DNA of 64,000 nucleotides from Leptospira gomenensis (GCF_004770155.1 NZ_RQFA01000046.1:62001-126000); one strand, 5' to 3'. Counted from the stretch's first letter, positions 1 to 9,756 are shown. Numbers and translations: made by a program. Notes: generated by a model not told the origin, from the sequence alone.

Positions 1-216
1 ATACTCGGGACGATCCGCGAATTCGTTCCAGCGAAAAATCCAATCTCCCTGCAAAGCGATCGGTCCGAACGCTTCGAAATCCCAAGCGGACAAATCCATC
101 CTACCCTCGATCGCGGATATTTGCGGACGATCGGGTTCATTCATGCAGTGTACGATCGTTAAAAGAAACACCAAAACGATCTGGATCTTTGCGAAAAAAC
201 GGTTCGATAAAAGCAT
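1..216 (-). CDS. Membrane sensor protein, N-terminal part only (runs off window)
   Basis: The first 72 codons of a minus-strand gene are present; the rest lies left of the window. The start is the ATG at 216. The product begins with a hydrophobic signal segment ending in a possible lipobox (TIVHC, Cys about residue 24). The following stretch (RMDLSAWDFEAFGPIALQGD) matches the equivalent part of the complete cyclase-type sensor at 2421-4553 (DLREWDFENEGPALLEGEF). This places it in the same family of 7TMR-DISM extracellular-domain sensors. Its C-terminal output domain cannot be seen. The 5' side faces the attC-like element at 320-504, so any promoter lies within or close to that element. Confidence 0.7.
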   Translation of the reverse strand, partial: MLLSNRFFAKIQIVLVFLLTIVHCMNEPDRPQISAIEGRMDLSAWDFEAFGPIALQGDWIFRWNEFADRPEY

Positions 217-319
217 GGACTTCTTAATTTTTGCGCGCTTTCTACGATACGGTCAATAATAATATCGCTCCTCGTTTTCTCGTCCGAGGAAAATTCAACA
301 TTTCTTATACGTTTATCCC

Positions 320-504
<185 letters not shown>

Positions 505-517
505 GAAGTGCCCGGGT

Positions 518-1293
518 CTACACTATCGGTTCATAAAGATCATACTTTCCAATAAACTTAGGCTTATTAAAATCACAATATTCTTTTACTTTTCTATTAA
601 AATTACAATCTGACTTCGGATGAGTTTGAACACTCTCGATAAAATCCTTAATATAAGATATATCAACCTTATGCCAGTCCGGGCTTAAATTTTTCAACAA
701 GCGTTCGTATTCAGTGCCTGTTAGCGCACTTTTGAATAATTTTTTTTGCTCTGGACTCCCTTCGTTGATAACTTCAAATTTTTTAAATATTAAACGAACT
801 TCCTGCTCGTAAGAAAATGGCATTCGTTTTAGCGTATATATTTTCTCGAAATCAGTCTTATTCTCGCGAATCCCTATTTTTTCCAATTCCGCATTTAAAT
901 TGATTTCACTTTGATAATCTACCTCTAACAAATTTACGTTTCTTATTTCTCTGATTTTATGTTCGGCAACAGAGATTCTAATGGCTTAGTTATTAGAGCT
1001 ATAAGAATTCCATATTGCTTCGCTCTAACCGTTCATCGACCAAGATCGAGCAAAAAATATTTTTTCAAATTGTAATGCCAAATCTACAAATATTCCTTTG
1101 GCTAAAGTATCCGGATATGTCTTTAGTATTGTTCTTATTTCATTCTGGCCCTTAGCGGTTTTTAATTTTTGAAAAATATACCCCTCATGCTTATCTTCCC
1201 AAATTTCAGGACGAACAAAATGAAGAGACTTTTTTGAATTAAGTCATCGAATTTTTCAAAGTTGATGTATCTATAAAAATATCTATTCTTCAA
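518..1293 (-). pseudogene. Decayed DUF2971-family gene
   Basis: A TTG at 1293 has a GGAGGT ribosome site 5 bp upstream and opens a frame beginning KNRYFYRYINFEKFDDLIQK. A shift near 1228-1240 is needed to continue as KSLHFVRPEIWEDKHEGY. Two in-frame stops then follow, within ARSWSMNG*SEAIWNSYSSNN*AIRI, before an intact 3' part (518-931) with LKRMPFSYEQEVRLIF. The motif order (N-terminal YRY, the W-x-D/E-x-x-E segment, the C/RSW...W..Y block, and the E-x-E-x-R-I block) is that of DUF2971 proteins, of unknown function and often found in phage or defence islands. One frameshift and two nonsense codons make it non-functional. It is AT-rich compared with its surroundings and fills one attC-bounded cassette. 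Confidence 0.75.
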
Positions 1294-1311
1294 AGTATAC
1301 CTCCAGCATTT

Positions 1312-1493
<182 letters not shown>

Positions 1494-1499
1494 GCCGTT

Positions 1500-2042
1500 T
1501 CATTTATTATGATTATGAATCCACCAAATGTTAGTTAATTTCATAATCTCCTCCATTTCCTTTTTAGAAGGGTTTTTACTAAGGTGTCTATAGATAATAG
1601 AGTCACATACTTCTCTTAATTGAATATTCTCGTGCAGTCTTTTCTGAGAGGAGAAATGAAGACCAATTTCTTTGTTTAAAGTTTCGGCTAGATTAGCAAA
1701 ATTATTATGAAAATGGAAACTAATAATGTCTAAATAAGCCTGAGATCGGACGTCTTTATCACTAGAAAATAAATCTAAAATCTTAATATAAACATCATAT
1801 TCTACTAGTGCATTTATTTCATCCTCATCATATATTTGCTTTAGAATATTTATGCCCCCTAAAGTTCCGTAATCTTTGAGAACTCGAATTGCTTTGAATT
1901 GACGTTCTAAATTTAAATTTTTCGTATTTAAATATACGACGTACCAAGAAGCGACCAAGCTCGTTATAGAAATAAATATAGCTAATGTGTTAATAAAAAT
2001 TAACGTATTCCGTTTTAATCTTTCCTGAAATTTTATAATCAT
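1500..2042 (-). CDS. Hypothetical single-pass membrane protein
   Basis: The 180-residue product has one clear membrane segment near the N-terminus (about residues 13-37, rich in I, F, V and L). A predicted cytoplasmic, mostly helical, acidic tail follows. I recognise no family. Base use is strongly AT-rich, unlike the Leptospira-type genes around it, and many codons end in A or T, so horizontal acquisition is likely. It sits as the cargo of a cassette between the attC-like element at 1312-1493 and the half-site at 2391-2404. No good Shine-Dalgarno sequence precedes the ATG at 2042, which is common for first cassette genes. The function is unknown; similar single-TM proteins are common in cassettes but that does not assign a role. 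Confidence 0.6.
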   Translation of the reverse strand: MIIKFQERLKRNTLIFINTLAIFISITSLVASWYVVYLNTKNLNLERQFKAIRVLKDYGTLGGINILKQIYDEDEINALVEYDVYIKILDLFSSDKDVRSQAYLDIISFHFHNNFANLAETLNKEIGLHFSSQKRLHENIQLREVCDSIIYRHLSKNPSKKEMEEIMKLTNIWWIHNHNK

Positions 2043-2057
2043 TGTTAAGATATATTC

Positions 2058-2306
2058 TTAATGTTGGAGACGGTGTAAATAAGAGGAATAGGCTACCTCA
2101 AATGCACCATTTCTATATTTAGCATGATTAATTTTATCAAAATTGTCAATAGTAAAGTTAAGATCTGGATTTCGCATCCTTTTCGAAAAACTGTCAACCC
2201 TAGCCATTCTAAGTAGTTGATTATTGCCAACAAATCTTTTAAGTATTTCTTACTCCATAAGGCTTTTCCAATATGAACGCAGAAAAAAGAATATCTCTTG
2301 TTTCAT
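2058..2306 (-). pseudogene. Possible broken small gene in cassette
   Basis: An ATG at 2306 opens MKQEIFFFLRSYWKSLME followed by an in-frame TAA. The same frame then continues for about 62 codons, ending YSSYLHRLQH before a stop at 2058. Joined, this would be an 81-residue protein. The intact frame on both sides of a single nonsense codon suggests a recently interrupted small gene, but no family is recognised. The reading could be chance in AT-rich sequence. It is the only candidate content of the roughly 380 bp between the gene at 1500-2042 and the cyclase-type gene. Confidence 0.3.
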
Positions 2307-2390
2307 GTTTCAATTAAATTAGAAACTTTACTTTGATTTGATTTATGTTATTTATCAATTTCCGCTTTTTACTCCTTACTTTTGTGAAAT

Positions 2391-2404
2391 GGCGTCTAAC
2401 TTCG
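2391..2404. repeat. Half attC-like site, inverted copy of the 1483-1496 end
   Basis: GGCGTCTAACTTCG is the exact reverse complement of CGAAGTTAGACGCC at the right end of copy 2. It lies just beyond the stop codon of the cyclase-type gene (2421). On the minus strand it would be the GTTAGAC core after which the cassette was inserted. No full-length second half is evident, although GCCTAAC also occurs inside the last codons of the neighbouring gene at 2454-2460. Confidence 0.45.
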
Positions 2405-2420
2405 ATTCGATGAATTTCGG

Positions 2421-4553
2421 TCAAACGTCCAACACGGTGATTCCGTCCCAATTGTTAGGCGAACCGAATCTGCAATAATGAATCGACTTCTCCAAATACC
2501 ATCGAGCGGGGCGATCCAACTTGTTTCTTTCCAAAACCCTGTTGAACTTCACGCAAGCCTCTTCGAAATTACGCTCTCTAAAAAGTGAGATTCCTCTTTC
2601 AAATTCCTCTTTCGTATCCATGAATTGCGCGAGAACAGAGTCCGGTTGTCCGTTAAAAACCTCTAAAATCGTCACGACCGAATTGTGTCCTTTCAACTGG
2701 ATCCTATCCAAAACGCGCGTGTGGTATTTTTCCGGAGTTTCCAAATTGAAGAGTACGTGATCGGTGATCAGAATCGCGGAATCGAATAAACGACACAGTT
2801 GCCCCACTCTCGTCGCGATCGTCACCGATGCGGACATCACTGCACCTTCCATTCGTTCCGCTTCTCCGATGGTTCCCAATACGATCGGTCCTCGGTGGAT
2901 GCCGCTTCCCACTCGAACCGCTTCCTTACCTTTTCCGATCCGATCTGTATTAATTTCTCTTAATATACTTTGTATTTGGACCGCGCTTTCCAAGGCGTCG
3001 TCGGTCCTTTGCGAGAATAGGGAAAGGAACGCGTCACCGAAATACTTGTCGATAAAACCGTTTTTGTCGCGGATCAAAGGACCCACCTTTCCCAGATAGG
3101 AATTGATGAATTCGAAGTTTTCTTTGGCGGAATCCCGGTCCGTCACGAATTGCGAGGGACGGATTTCGTTGTAGAGGATCGTCATCTCCTCTTCGGCGGT
3201 GTCTCCGAGTTTCACGTCTATGAAATCGTTCTCGTTCAATATCTTCAAAAATTCCCTCGGAACGAACAAACCGTAGGAATTGTTCGTTTTATTAAGCGTA
3301 GTCGTCAGATCAACGATCGCTCCGAAGGCTTGGGAATATCTCCTCGCCAAAAGGAACGCCTGAGAAAACAACATCGCCAAAAGACCGATCGGGGAGAAAT
3401 ATCCGGTGTTTATTATTCTTTTATTATATAAAGTATCTTGAATAAATAACGCAAAAAAGACCAAAAGTCCGCCCATGAGCAGGAATGCCCCGTTTCTTTT
3501 TTTGAGAACGGCGGAGACAAGGACGTAAAATCCGTAGAAAAAAACAGAGAACGTGAACGCGTAATAGACGTCGATCGTCCCGGTGAAAAAGGCGGGGCTA
3601 GTGATTAATACGGTGGAGGAAGCCAATCCGCCTACGGACAAAATCGTATAATACGCGTAAGTCGGAAACTCGGAGGGAAAAAGGGAACGGAAAAACGCTG
3701 CAAAAATCGGAACGGTAAGATAAAAGGAAAGATATACTATTTTACTATGAACGGCATAATCCAAATCCGGAAAAGCGACCTGAATCAGATTTTCCCCCGT
3801 ACTCAACGCGCGGAAACAGTAAACCAAACAAAGAAGCCCGAAATAGAGTACGGATTTCTCCTCCCTTCTTAGATAAAACAGCGTAAGGTGATACAACGCC
3901 ATAATCGCCAAACTTCCGAAAACGAAAACCTCCAAAGACAGACGTTTTTCACGGATGGATTGTACGGAAGGTTCCAATCCCAGATAAAACTTTCCGGTCA
4001 GACCTCCTCGTGCGTGATGAAAATTGGATATTAGAATTTTGAGCTCGATCTCGTTTTCGGCGTTAAAAAAAGAGAAGATCTTCTTATTCCAGACCGGTTT
4101 GGCCGATTCAGCGGTTTTGGAGACGGTTCCAGTTTCGCCTAACTTGCGAGAATTTGCATATATTTCGTAGGCGGTTTCCGAGATATCGGACTGAAGCGCC
4201 AATTCCTTTCCAATCGCAGACGGGGGAAGTTTTATTTTCAGAAAATAAGTGGCGAATCCGTAGGAAGGATAATTCGCGCCCTGCCCGTCGGCGAGTTTGA
4301 CCCAAGTCTTCGGAACTGTCGCAAACGAAGAAACGTCCGTCCAAGAACGATCCGATAATTCGTTCCACAAAAATCTGAATTCTCCCTCCAAAAGGGCCGG
4401 TCCTTCGTTTTCGAAATCCCACTCACGCAGATCCAAAATACCCCGTTCCGCTTTCGGAATTTCGGTAGGAGCAAAACTTCTTCCCCCGCAGAAAAGGATC
4501 GAAACGATACAAAAAACGAATAGAATGTTAACAATGATTATACGATAACGCAT
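2421..4553 (-). CDS. 7TMR-DISM sensor with degenerate class III cyclase domain
   Basis: The protein has 710 residues. Residues 1-25 form a signal or lipoprotein-like leader (SILFCGG). An extracellular 7TMR-DISM jelly-roll domain spans about 30-195, with seven membrane helices at about 205-405. A cyclase homology domain lies at about 450-620, followed by a short TPR-like C-terminus (about 640-695). The cyclase fold is recognisable (IDKYFGDAF with Asp507, GSGIHRGPIVLGTIG), but key sites differ. The first metal Asp is Glu463 (ILYNEIR instead of LFSDIR), and the transition-state Asn position is Thr578 (SVTIATR). Catalysis is therefore doubtful; it may be a regulatory or pseudo-cyclase. The 5' part resembles the truncated gene at 1-216. 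It lies downstream of, and points the same way as, the cyclase gene at 4672-6012. Confidence 0.85.
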   Translation of the reverse strand: MRYRIIIVNILFVFCIVSILFCGGRSFAPTEIPKAERGILDLREWDFENEGPALLEGEFRFLWNELSDRSWTDVSSFATVPKTWVKLADGQGANYPSYGFATYFLKIKLPPSAIGKELALQSDISETAYEIYANSRKLGETGTVSKTAESAKPVWNKKIFSFFNAENEIELKILISNFHHARGGLTGKFYLGLEPSVQSIREKRLSLEVFVFGSLAIMALYHLTLFYLRREEKSVLYFGLLCLVYCFRALSTGENLIQVAFPDLDYAVHSKIVYLSFYLTVPIFAAFFRSLFPSEFPTYAYYTILSVGGLASSTVLITSPAFFTGTIDVYYAFTFSVFFYGFYVLVSAVLKKRNGAFLLMGGLLVFFALFIQDTLYNKRIINTGYFSPIGLLAMLFSQAFLLARRYSQAFGAIVDLTTTLNKTNNSYGLFVPREFLKILNENDFIDVKLGDTAEEEMTILYNEIRPSQFVTDRDSAKENFEFINSYLGKVGPLIRDKNGFIDKYFGDAFLSLFSQRTDDALESAVQIQSILREINTDRIGKGKEAVRVGSGIHRGPIVLGTIGEAERMEGAVMSASVTIATRVGQLCRLFDSAILITDHVLFNLETPEKYHTRVLDRIQLKGHNSVVTILEVFNGQPDSVLAQFMDTKEEFERGISLFRERNFEEACVKFNRVLERNKLDRPARWYLEKSIHYCRFGSPNNWDGITVLDV

Positions 4554-4671
4554 AGACGGACCGCCGGAAAAAATCGTTTCGAAAAAGAAGTTCGCTTAAC
4601 AAAATCGAATGTGGACCTCGAACGGATTTCTCGTTACGACGTACGAAATTTTCCGCGGTTTTCATAAAAGG

Positions 4672-6012
4672 TCAATGAAGATTCAAGCCGTAAAGATCGA
4701 TTTCGTTTTCCCTTCCCTTTACCTTATGCCTGCCTAAAAACTCGAACGAGAACCGATTCTGATCCGTAAGAAGTTCGTATACCGTCGATGAAATCAGTAT
4801 TTTTCTGGAAAGCGCGGAACAAAGTCCTTCGATGCGGGAAGCGGTATTGACCGAATCCCCGATCACAGTGAAATCGAGACGATTTTTAGAACCGATCGTG
4901 CCCTGTACGACTTCGCCGTAATGAAGACCGATTCCCGATTCGAGAACCGGTAAACCCGACAAAGCCCAATTGCGATTTAAAAGATTCAATTCCTCCTGCA
5001 TTTCCGAAGCGGCCTTAACTCCCGCATCGACAGGATCGTTCAGTTCCACAAGTCCGCCGAACACGGCCATAATCGCGTCGCCGATAAACTTATCGATCGT
5101 TCCTCCGTTTCTGGAAATACAATCCGCCATTCGATCGAAGTATTCGTTTAACTGAAGAATCAACTTTTCCGGATCCGATTTTTCGCTCAAAGAAGTAAAG
5201 GATCTCAGATCGGAGAATAGTATGAGGACCTTCTTCTTATCGATCTTGTCCGTTACGCCCTCTTTGAGAAGTTTCTCCCTCACCTCTTCCGATACGAATT
5301 GTCCGAACAACCTGGAAATGTTGGATTTTTCGCGTTCCCGTTCCAGAACTTCGGCTAACAATCGTTTGGTGTTTCGGACCAAAACTCCGACCACGATTCC
5401 CGAAAAAACCATCATCACGGATTTGAAAAAATAAATCGGGGGATCGGTAAGGTCGTGCCATTGTAGAGGATCGGCCGACTTGATTTCCGAAATTCCGGAT
5501 TGTGATACCAGAAAAAATCCGAGGTATTGGATTCCGCAGTAAGCGCCGGTTAACGTGGAAAGACGTTCGTTCATTGCGAATCCGGATAGAATCACCATAA
5601 AGAAATAAAGATAGGAAGCAGGACCGGTTATATAAGTCGCCGCGCCCGAGGGCAAATACGCTTCCGCAAGAAGGTATAGGATTCCGGGAAGAGTGGAATA
5701 CGAAAGAATTACGAAATAAATTTTGTTCCCGCGAACCCGCCTGAATTTGGCGAGAAGATAAAAGAAAAAGGAAAAAAAACCTCCGATAAACGTCCAAAGA
5801 ATCGGAACTTCCATACGCGCGACAAAACCGAAACGTTGCATTACGATCAGCGCGAATCCCGAACCTACGCCCATGATCGTAGAATAAAAACTCACCCTGC
5901 GTAGGGTCGTGTTGATCTCCTCTTCGAGATAAATCGAATACGTTTCCTTTTCCTGACGGGACGACATCGCGTTAAAGACTAAACAGGAAGATTTCGAAAA
6001 ATTCCACGACAT
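4672..6012 (-). CDS. Membrane-bound class III adenylate cyclase
   Basis: The 446-residue protein has about six hydrophobic helices (about 41-215), a short linker and a C-terminal class III cyclase domain (about 255-440). Catalytic features are complete: metal aspartates in LILFSDLRSFT (Asp268) and DKFIGDAIMAVF (Asp312), and Asp380 in LDFTVIGD at the purine-recognition position. The transition-state pair is Asn389/Arg393 (VNTASR). This pattern predicts conversion of ATP to cAMP at the inner membrane. The start could be Met1 (6012) or Met16 (MSSRQEKE); neither has a strong ribosome site. It is one of four sensor/cyclase-type genes in the first 11 kb. The signal sensed by the membrane part is unknown. 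Confidence 0.88.
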   Translation of the reverse strand: MSWNFSKSSCLVFNAMSSRQEKETYSIYLEEEINTTLRRVSFYSTIMGVGSGFALIVMQRFGFVARMEVPILWTFIGGFFSFFFYLLAKFRRVRGNKIYFVILSYSTLPGILYLLAEAYLPSGAATYITGPASYLYFFMVILSGFAMNERLSTLTGAYCGIQYLGFFLVSQSGISEIKSADPLQWHDLTDPPIYFFKSVMMVFSGIVVGVLVRNTKRLLAEVLEREREKSNISRLFGQFVSEEVREKLLKEGVTDKIDKKKVLILFSDLRSFTSLSEKSDPEKLILQLNEYFDRMADCISRNGGTIDKFIGDAIMAVFGGLVELNDPVDAGVKAASEMQEELNLLNRNWALSGLPVLESGIGLHYGEVVQGTIGSKNRLDFTVIGDSVNTASRIEGLCSALSRKILISSTVYELLTDQNRFSFEFLGRHKVKGRENEIDLYGLNLH

Positions 6013-6108
6013 TTTAAACCGAATAGGATTTTTATTTTCTTTTCCGATACGAAGGTTTCGTCACATTCGTTTTCTAAAAAGAAAGGCAATCATACCGGAT
6101 ATCCATTT

Positions 6109-7437
6109 ATGAAGAGAATCGATCGATCCAAACGCAACTTATTATTCGCGCTGACCTTACTCGTCGGCGGCGTTTTGTTTTCCCAGGAAAATACGATCGA
6201 TCCGAAGTCGATCGAAAGAACGTTAACCGAACTTCTACGGGAAAAAGGGATCACGTTTCCGTTCGAGATCGGTCAAGGAGAAGAATCCTGCAAAGCGGAT
6301 TTCGATTCGGACGGAATCCAGGATTTCGCCGCGACCGTTCGTTTCGTCGGATCTCCGAAGGACGAATCCGAAAACTTCCGCGACCAGGACGGTTTTTTAT
6401 CCCTGGTTATCGGGGACGGAAAACGGGGAATTCGATCGAACTCGCTTCTTCCGATCGTTCCCTGCGATTCCTGCGGAGGTGTTTACGGAAGACCGGAGGT
6501 CACCGTACAGTGCAAAGGTGCTACTGTCAAAGTTCAAAGTTACGGAGGTTCGAATTGGAGATGGGCGAACGCGGAAATTCTTCGTTGGAAATCCGGGAAT
6601 TGGCAGTGGATCGGATCCGATTCTTACAGTTATCATACCTACTTCGGCGACGGCATTAAAACTTCCTTAAATAGAATCAACCTAGACGCGACCCGCGAGT
6701 ATGAAGGAAGATCGAATCCGGAAACGCCCAAACTTCCTTCCAAAGGTCCGATCCGTTTTAAACGGATCGTCTCTTCTCGTTCGAAAGGAGATTCCGAAAA
6801 AGATAAAAAGAACGAGGATATTCAAAATCTCCCGTTTTCGATCGACTCGAAGGATTGGCTCGTGGAAGGAAAATCGAACTGGAAAGGACCTTCGGATCTT
6901 TCGTTTAAGATCGCTTCCCGTTGGGACACCCAGAGACTTTTTTTAAACGTAGAAGTTACCGACGATTCGATACTCGCCTGTTCCGAAGGAAAAAACGATT
7001 GTGATTCGATCGAAATCGTGTTGGATTCCGATCCTTCCCTTCTCGACATCGGACCGGACGGCGGTTTACGAAAAACGCCGGAGAAACGTTGGATGAAACT
7101 CGTCCTTCCGATAAGGGACGAAGAAGGTGAATGGAAATACGACGCGAAAACTTCCGCAAAAGATCGCATTAACGTGAAATTCGTTAAAACGAAATCCGGG
7201 TATTCGATTTACGGCGGAATTCCCTGGAGCCGATGGATCGAAGATCCGAAAACGAATACGCCGAACGTAGGAAGCGTTTTTTTGGCTACGGTTTCGGTAA
7301 TCGATTTCGATTTCCCGAAAGACAAGGGAAAAACCATGTCCAGCTCCAAAATCCGCGGCAAGGATCCGTTTACTTTCGGCGAACTGGAACTTTCGGAAAA
7401 CCCCTATTCCCTCGGATCCTATCGAAAAGGCGAATAA
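6109..7437 (+). CDS. Secreted protein with CBM9-like domain
   Basis: The 442-residue product starts with a signal peptide (about residues 1-25, ending near VLFSQ). The middle contains a calcium-site-like DFDSDGIQDF stretch (about 64-73), a Cys-rich CDSCGG segment (about 119-124), and a charged linker. The C-terminal 200 residues resemble carbohydrate-binding family 9 or DOMON-like sandwich domains. Typical pieces are SFKIASRWDTQRLFLNVEVTD, the CDSIEIVLD strand and a closing GDPFTF/GKDPFTF-type strand. It is probably periplasmic or on the outer surface. It is divergent from the cyclase gene at 4672-6012 across about 95 bp. The ligand is not predictable. Confidence 0.7.
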   Translation: MKRIDRSKRNLLFALTLLVGGVLFSQENTIDPKSIERTLTELLREKGITFPFEIGQGEESCKADFDSDGIQDFAATVRFVGSPKDESENFRDQDGFLSLVIGDGKRGIRSNSLLPIVPCDSCGGVYGRPEVTVQCKGATVKVQSYGGSNWRWANAEILRWKSGNWQWIGSDSYSYHTYFGDGIKTSLNRINLDATREYEGRSNPETPKLPSKGPIRFKRIVSSRSKGDSEKDKKNEDIQNLPFSIDSKDWLVEGKSNWKGPSDLSFKIASRWDTQRLFLNVEVTDDSILACSEGKNDCDSIEIVLDSDPSLLDIGPDGGLRKTPEKRWMKLVLPIRDEEGEWKYDAKTSAKDRINVKFVKTKSGYSIYGGIPWSRWIEDPKTNTPNVGSVFLATVSVIDFDFPKDKGKTMSSSKIRGKDPFTFGELELSENPYSLGSYRKGE

Positions 7438-7689
7438 AACACATTCACATATTATAAAACTTGAACATAATAAATTTCTCATGCGATACGATTTAAAAAA
7501 TTCGTTCGGGTCGATCGCGGAATTACGCGTTAGGCTTCCGTTAGACAGAACTTAAACGCGGTTTTTAAACGAACCCGGAACGCGGATATCCCGTGAAATC
7601 CTTTGTTTTTTGGAGCATTCAAAAATCGATCTTGATTCGAGCGGAAACATCGTTTTCTATCCGATAAAGCCCTCTCCAAGACCCTACTT

Positions 7690-8601
7690 CTAAGAAACGT
7701 CGCGTTTTTTCCACGATTCCTCGTTTTTTGGAGAAACTCCGTGAATCCTTTTGAACGCTTTGGAAAACGCGAACGCGGACGAATATCCGACGACACGCGA
7801 CACTTCCTCCAAAGTGGCGCCTTGTTCCTGAATCAGATTTCTTCCCTTTTCGATACGAAGCCGGGAAAGATAATCCATTGGAGTACATCCTAAAACCTCA
7901 CGAAAGCGGTTGGCTAACGAGGCCCTGGAAATTCCCACCGAACTCGCAAGGGTTTCCAACGTCCAAGGATGCGCCGGTTTTTTATGAATCACCTCCAATA
8001 CGGAGCGGATTTTTTCGTCTTTAAAAGCGCTTCTCCATCCAGGAGAACGAGAGGGATTAGTCTCCAACCAATGACGAATAACATAATAAAGTAATATATC
8101 TGTCAGCTTCTGCAGAATCAAATCGGAACCCAGACCGGAATCCACTTCCTGAGAAATGAGAACCAGGGTCGTATGAAGAGGATGGTGGGAGGGAATTTCA
8201 GAGGAGCGGATCAGTATCAAATCGGGTAATTCGAGAAAAAACGGATGTTGCGCCGTTTCCGGAACCTCGTATCGCACGGAAACGAACGTGGTGATCGGCT
8301 TACCGTCAAATCGGTTTCCCTTTTTTAAAAACTCCCGAAACTTACCTATATCCATCGCTTTGTTCGCCGGAGAGGATATCAACTCGTGATCGAGTCCCTT
8401 GGCGATGAAGAGAATATCGCCTTTTTCCAAAGACAATATTTTACCCTTGAACCGGACGTAACACGAACCCTGGGATAGGATGTGGAATCCTCCGCTTCGT
8501 TCACAAGGGAAGCGCAAACCCCAAGCCTTATACATGGGAGTTCGCGCGAGTAGATCGCTTTTCCAAGCGGCCGCAGTGAGAATTTCGGAAAGTAGGTCCA
8601 T
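7690..8601 (-). CDS. AraC-family transcriptional regulator (cupin N-domain)
   Basis: The 303-residue protein has an N-terminal cupin-type ligand domain of the AraC_binding/cupin_6 class (about 5-180, with GGFHILSQGSCYV and LEKGDILFI). A C-terminal AraC/XylS double helix-turn-helix follows (about 200-297). Helix-turn-helix motifs are visible in LETLASSVGISRASLANRFR and EVSRVVGYSSAFAFSKAFKR, with the family signature GVSPK near the end. It is divergently placed from the NmrA-type oxidoreductase starting at 8730. Regulators of this subtype commonly control an adjacent oxidoreductase, so the shared 8602-8729 region is the likely target. The effector is unknown. Confidence 0.88.
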   Translation of the reverse strand: MDLLSEILTAAAWKSDLLARTPMYKAWGLRFPCERSGGFHILSQGSCYVRFKGKILSLEKGDILFIAKGLDHELISSPANKAMDIGKFREFLKKGNRFDGKPITTFVSVRYEVPETAQHPFFLELPDLILIRSSEIPSHHPLHTTLVLISQEVDSGLGSDLILQKLTDILLYYVIRHWLETNPSRSPGWRSAFKDEKIRSVLEVIHKKPAHPWTLETLASSVGISRASLANRFREVLGCTPMDYLSRLRIEKGRNLIQEQGATLEEVSRVVGYSSAFAFSKAFKRIHGVSPKNEESWKKRDVS

Positions 8602-8729
8602 GGTTTAAGATTACGACACAATATCTAAAAGTCGATTCATTTATACGATTGGATATTCTTTTTGGATTCCGGGACATAGCAAAAAAAACGGTTCGGTATT
8701 ATCCTTTCCTCAATCAGGAGAATTTGTTT

Positions 8730-9581
8730 ATGAAAATTTTCGTATATGCGGGAACAGGACTCGTTTCCGGTTTGGTCATCGAAGGGCTTCTCGCAAAAGG
8801 TCACGAAGTTTATGCCGGTTCCAGAAATCCGGAATCCGCTAAAAAAGCGCCGCGTCTTCATTGGATAAAAACGGACGTTTCTCAGCCGAATTTAGGCGCG
8901 GAGGTTTTGGAAAAAACGGAGAGGGCGTTTCTACTTTGTCCTCCCGGGATCGCGGATCAATACTCCGTTCTCAATCCTTGGATAGAATCCGCTAAATCTA
9001 AAAATCTGAAAAAGATCGTTCTCATGACTGCGATAGGAGTGGATCAATCACCGGAGGACCTTCCTTTCCGCAGACTGGAAATCGCTCTGGAAAAATCCGG
9101 AGTTCCGTTTAATATCGTTCGTCCGAATTGGTTTATGCAGAATTTTCAGACCTTTTGGATTTCAGGGATTCTGAAAGACAAAAAGATATACTTCCCCGGA
9201 GGAAAAGCGAAAACGAGTTTTATAGACGCAAGGGACATTGCCTCTTCCGTCGTATCACTGCTGTTAGACGATTCTAAAAACGGAGAAGGATTTGCGCTCA
9301 CCGGAAAAGATTCTATCTCCCACGATGAGGTCGCTGAAAAAATCTCCTCGGCCACGGGATTGTCCGTTCAATTCGCAGACATCACTCCTGAGCAATTCAA
9401 AAAAGGTCTGTTAGACGCCGGAGTTCCCGAGGACTACGCCAACGTTCTGGTTTTTCTGGCGGGTATACTCAGAGAAGGCCATGTCGCCGCGGTTTCGGAT
9501 AACGTAAAACGGATCACGGGCAAAGAACCGATATCTTTCGATCAATACGCGCAGGACAACAAAAAAGTTTGGCTACAATGA
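8730..9581 (+). CDS. NmrA/NAD(P)-binding reductase-like protein
   Basis: The start is the ATG at 8730, preceded by AGGAG 9 bp upstream. An earlier in-frame ATG at 8649 has no ribosome site. The 283-residue product is an atypical short-chain dehydrogenase of the NmrA / QorB-like group. It has the N-terminal beta-alpha-beta nucleotide-binding start MKIFVYAGTGLVSGLVIEGL, the mid-segment FNIVRPNWFMQNF typical of the family, and the strand FIDARDIASSVVSLL. Such proteins bind NAD(P)H and act as quinone reductases or redox sensors. Its partner AraC regulator is transcribed in the opposite direction. Confidence 0.82.
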   Translation: MKIFVYAGTGLVSGLVIEGLLAKGHEVYAGSRNPESAKKAPRLHWIKTDVSQPNLGAEVLEKTERAFLLCPPGIADQYSVLNPWIESAKSKNLKKIVLMTAIGVDQSPEDLPFRRLEIALEKSGVPFNIVRPNWFMQNFQTFWISGILKDKKIYFPGGKAKTSFIDARDIASSVVSLLLDDSKNGEGFALTGKDSISHDEVAEKISSATGLSVQFADITPEQFKKGLLDAGVPEDYANVLVFLAGILREGHVAAVSDNVKRITGKEPISFDQYAQDNKKVWLQ

Positions 9582-9721
9582 GTTCGGATCGTCCGAGTCC
9601 GCGCCGATTAAAGTTCTTGGATACTCGGAGTTGATCGACGTTTCATCATCCGTAGTATCTAGAACAAACGAATACCGCGGTTACGCGTTAGACGGCGTCG
9701 AATAGGTTTTCCGATTTAAAT

Positions 9722-9752
9722 CCGTCCCGATTCGTTCGGGACGGTTACTTTA
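9722..9752. terminator. Rho-independent terminator between convergent genes
   Basis: A 9-bp perfect stem (CCGTCCCGA / TCGGGACGG) with a 5-nt loop is followed on the plus strand by TTACTTTATTTTTT. It lies between the reductase gene (plus) and the cyclase gene (minus) and can end the former. Confidence 0.75.
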
Positions 9753-9756
9753 TTTT

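Noticed and set aside
2454..2460. GCCTAAC as a third full attC boundary
   Set aside because: It lies inside the last codons of the cyclase-type gene and encodes residues of that protein; only the half-site at 2391-2404 is outside coding DNA.
8649..8729. Longer N-terminus for the NmrA-type reductase
   Set aside because: The nucleotide-binding strand begins at the ATG at 8730, which has AGGAG upstream; the extra 27 residues have no ribosome site and no homologous pattern.
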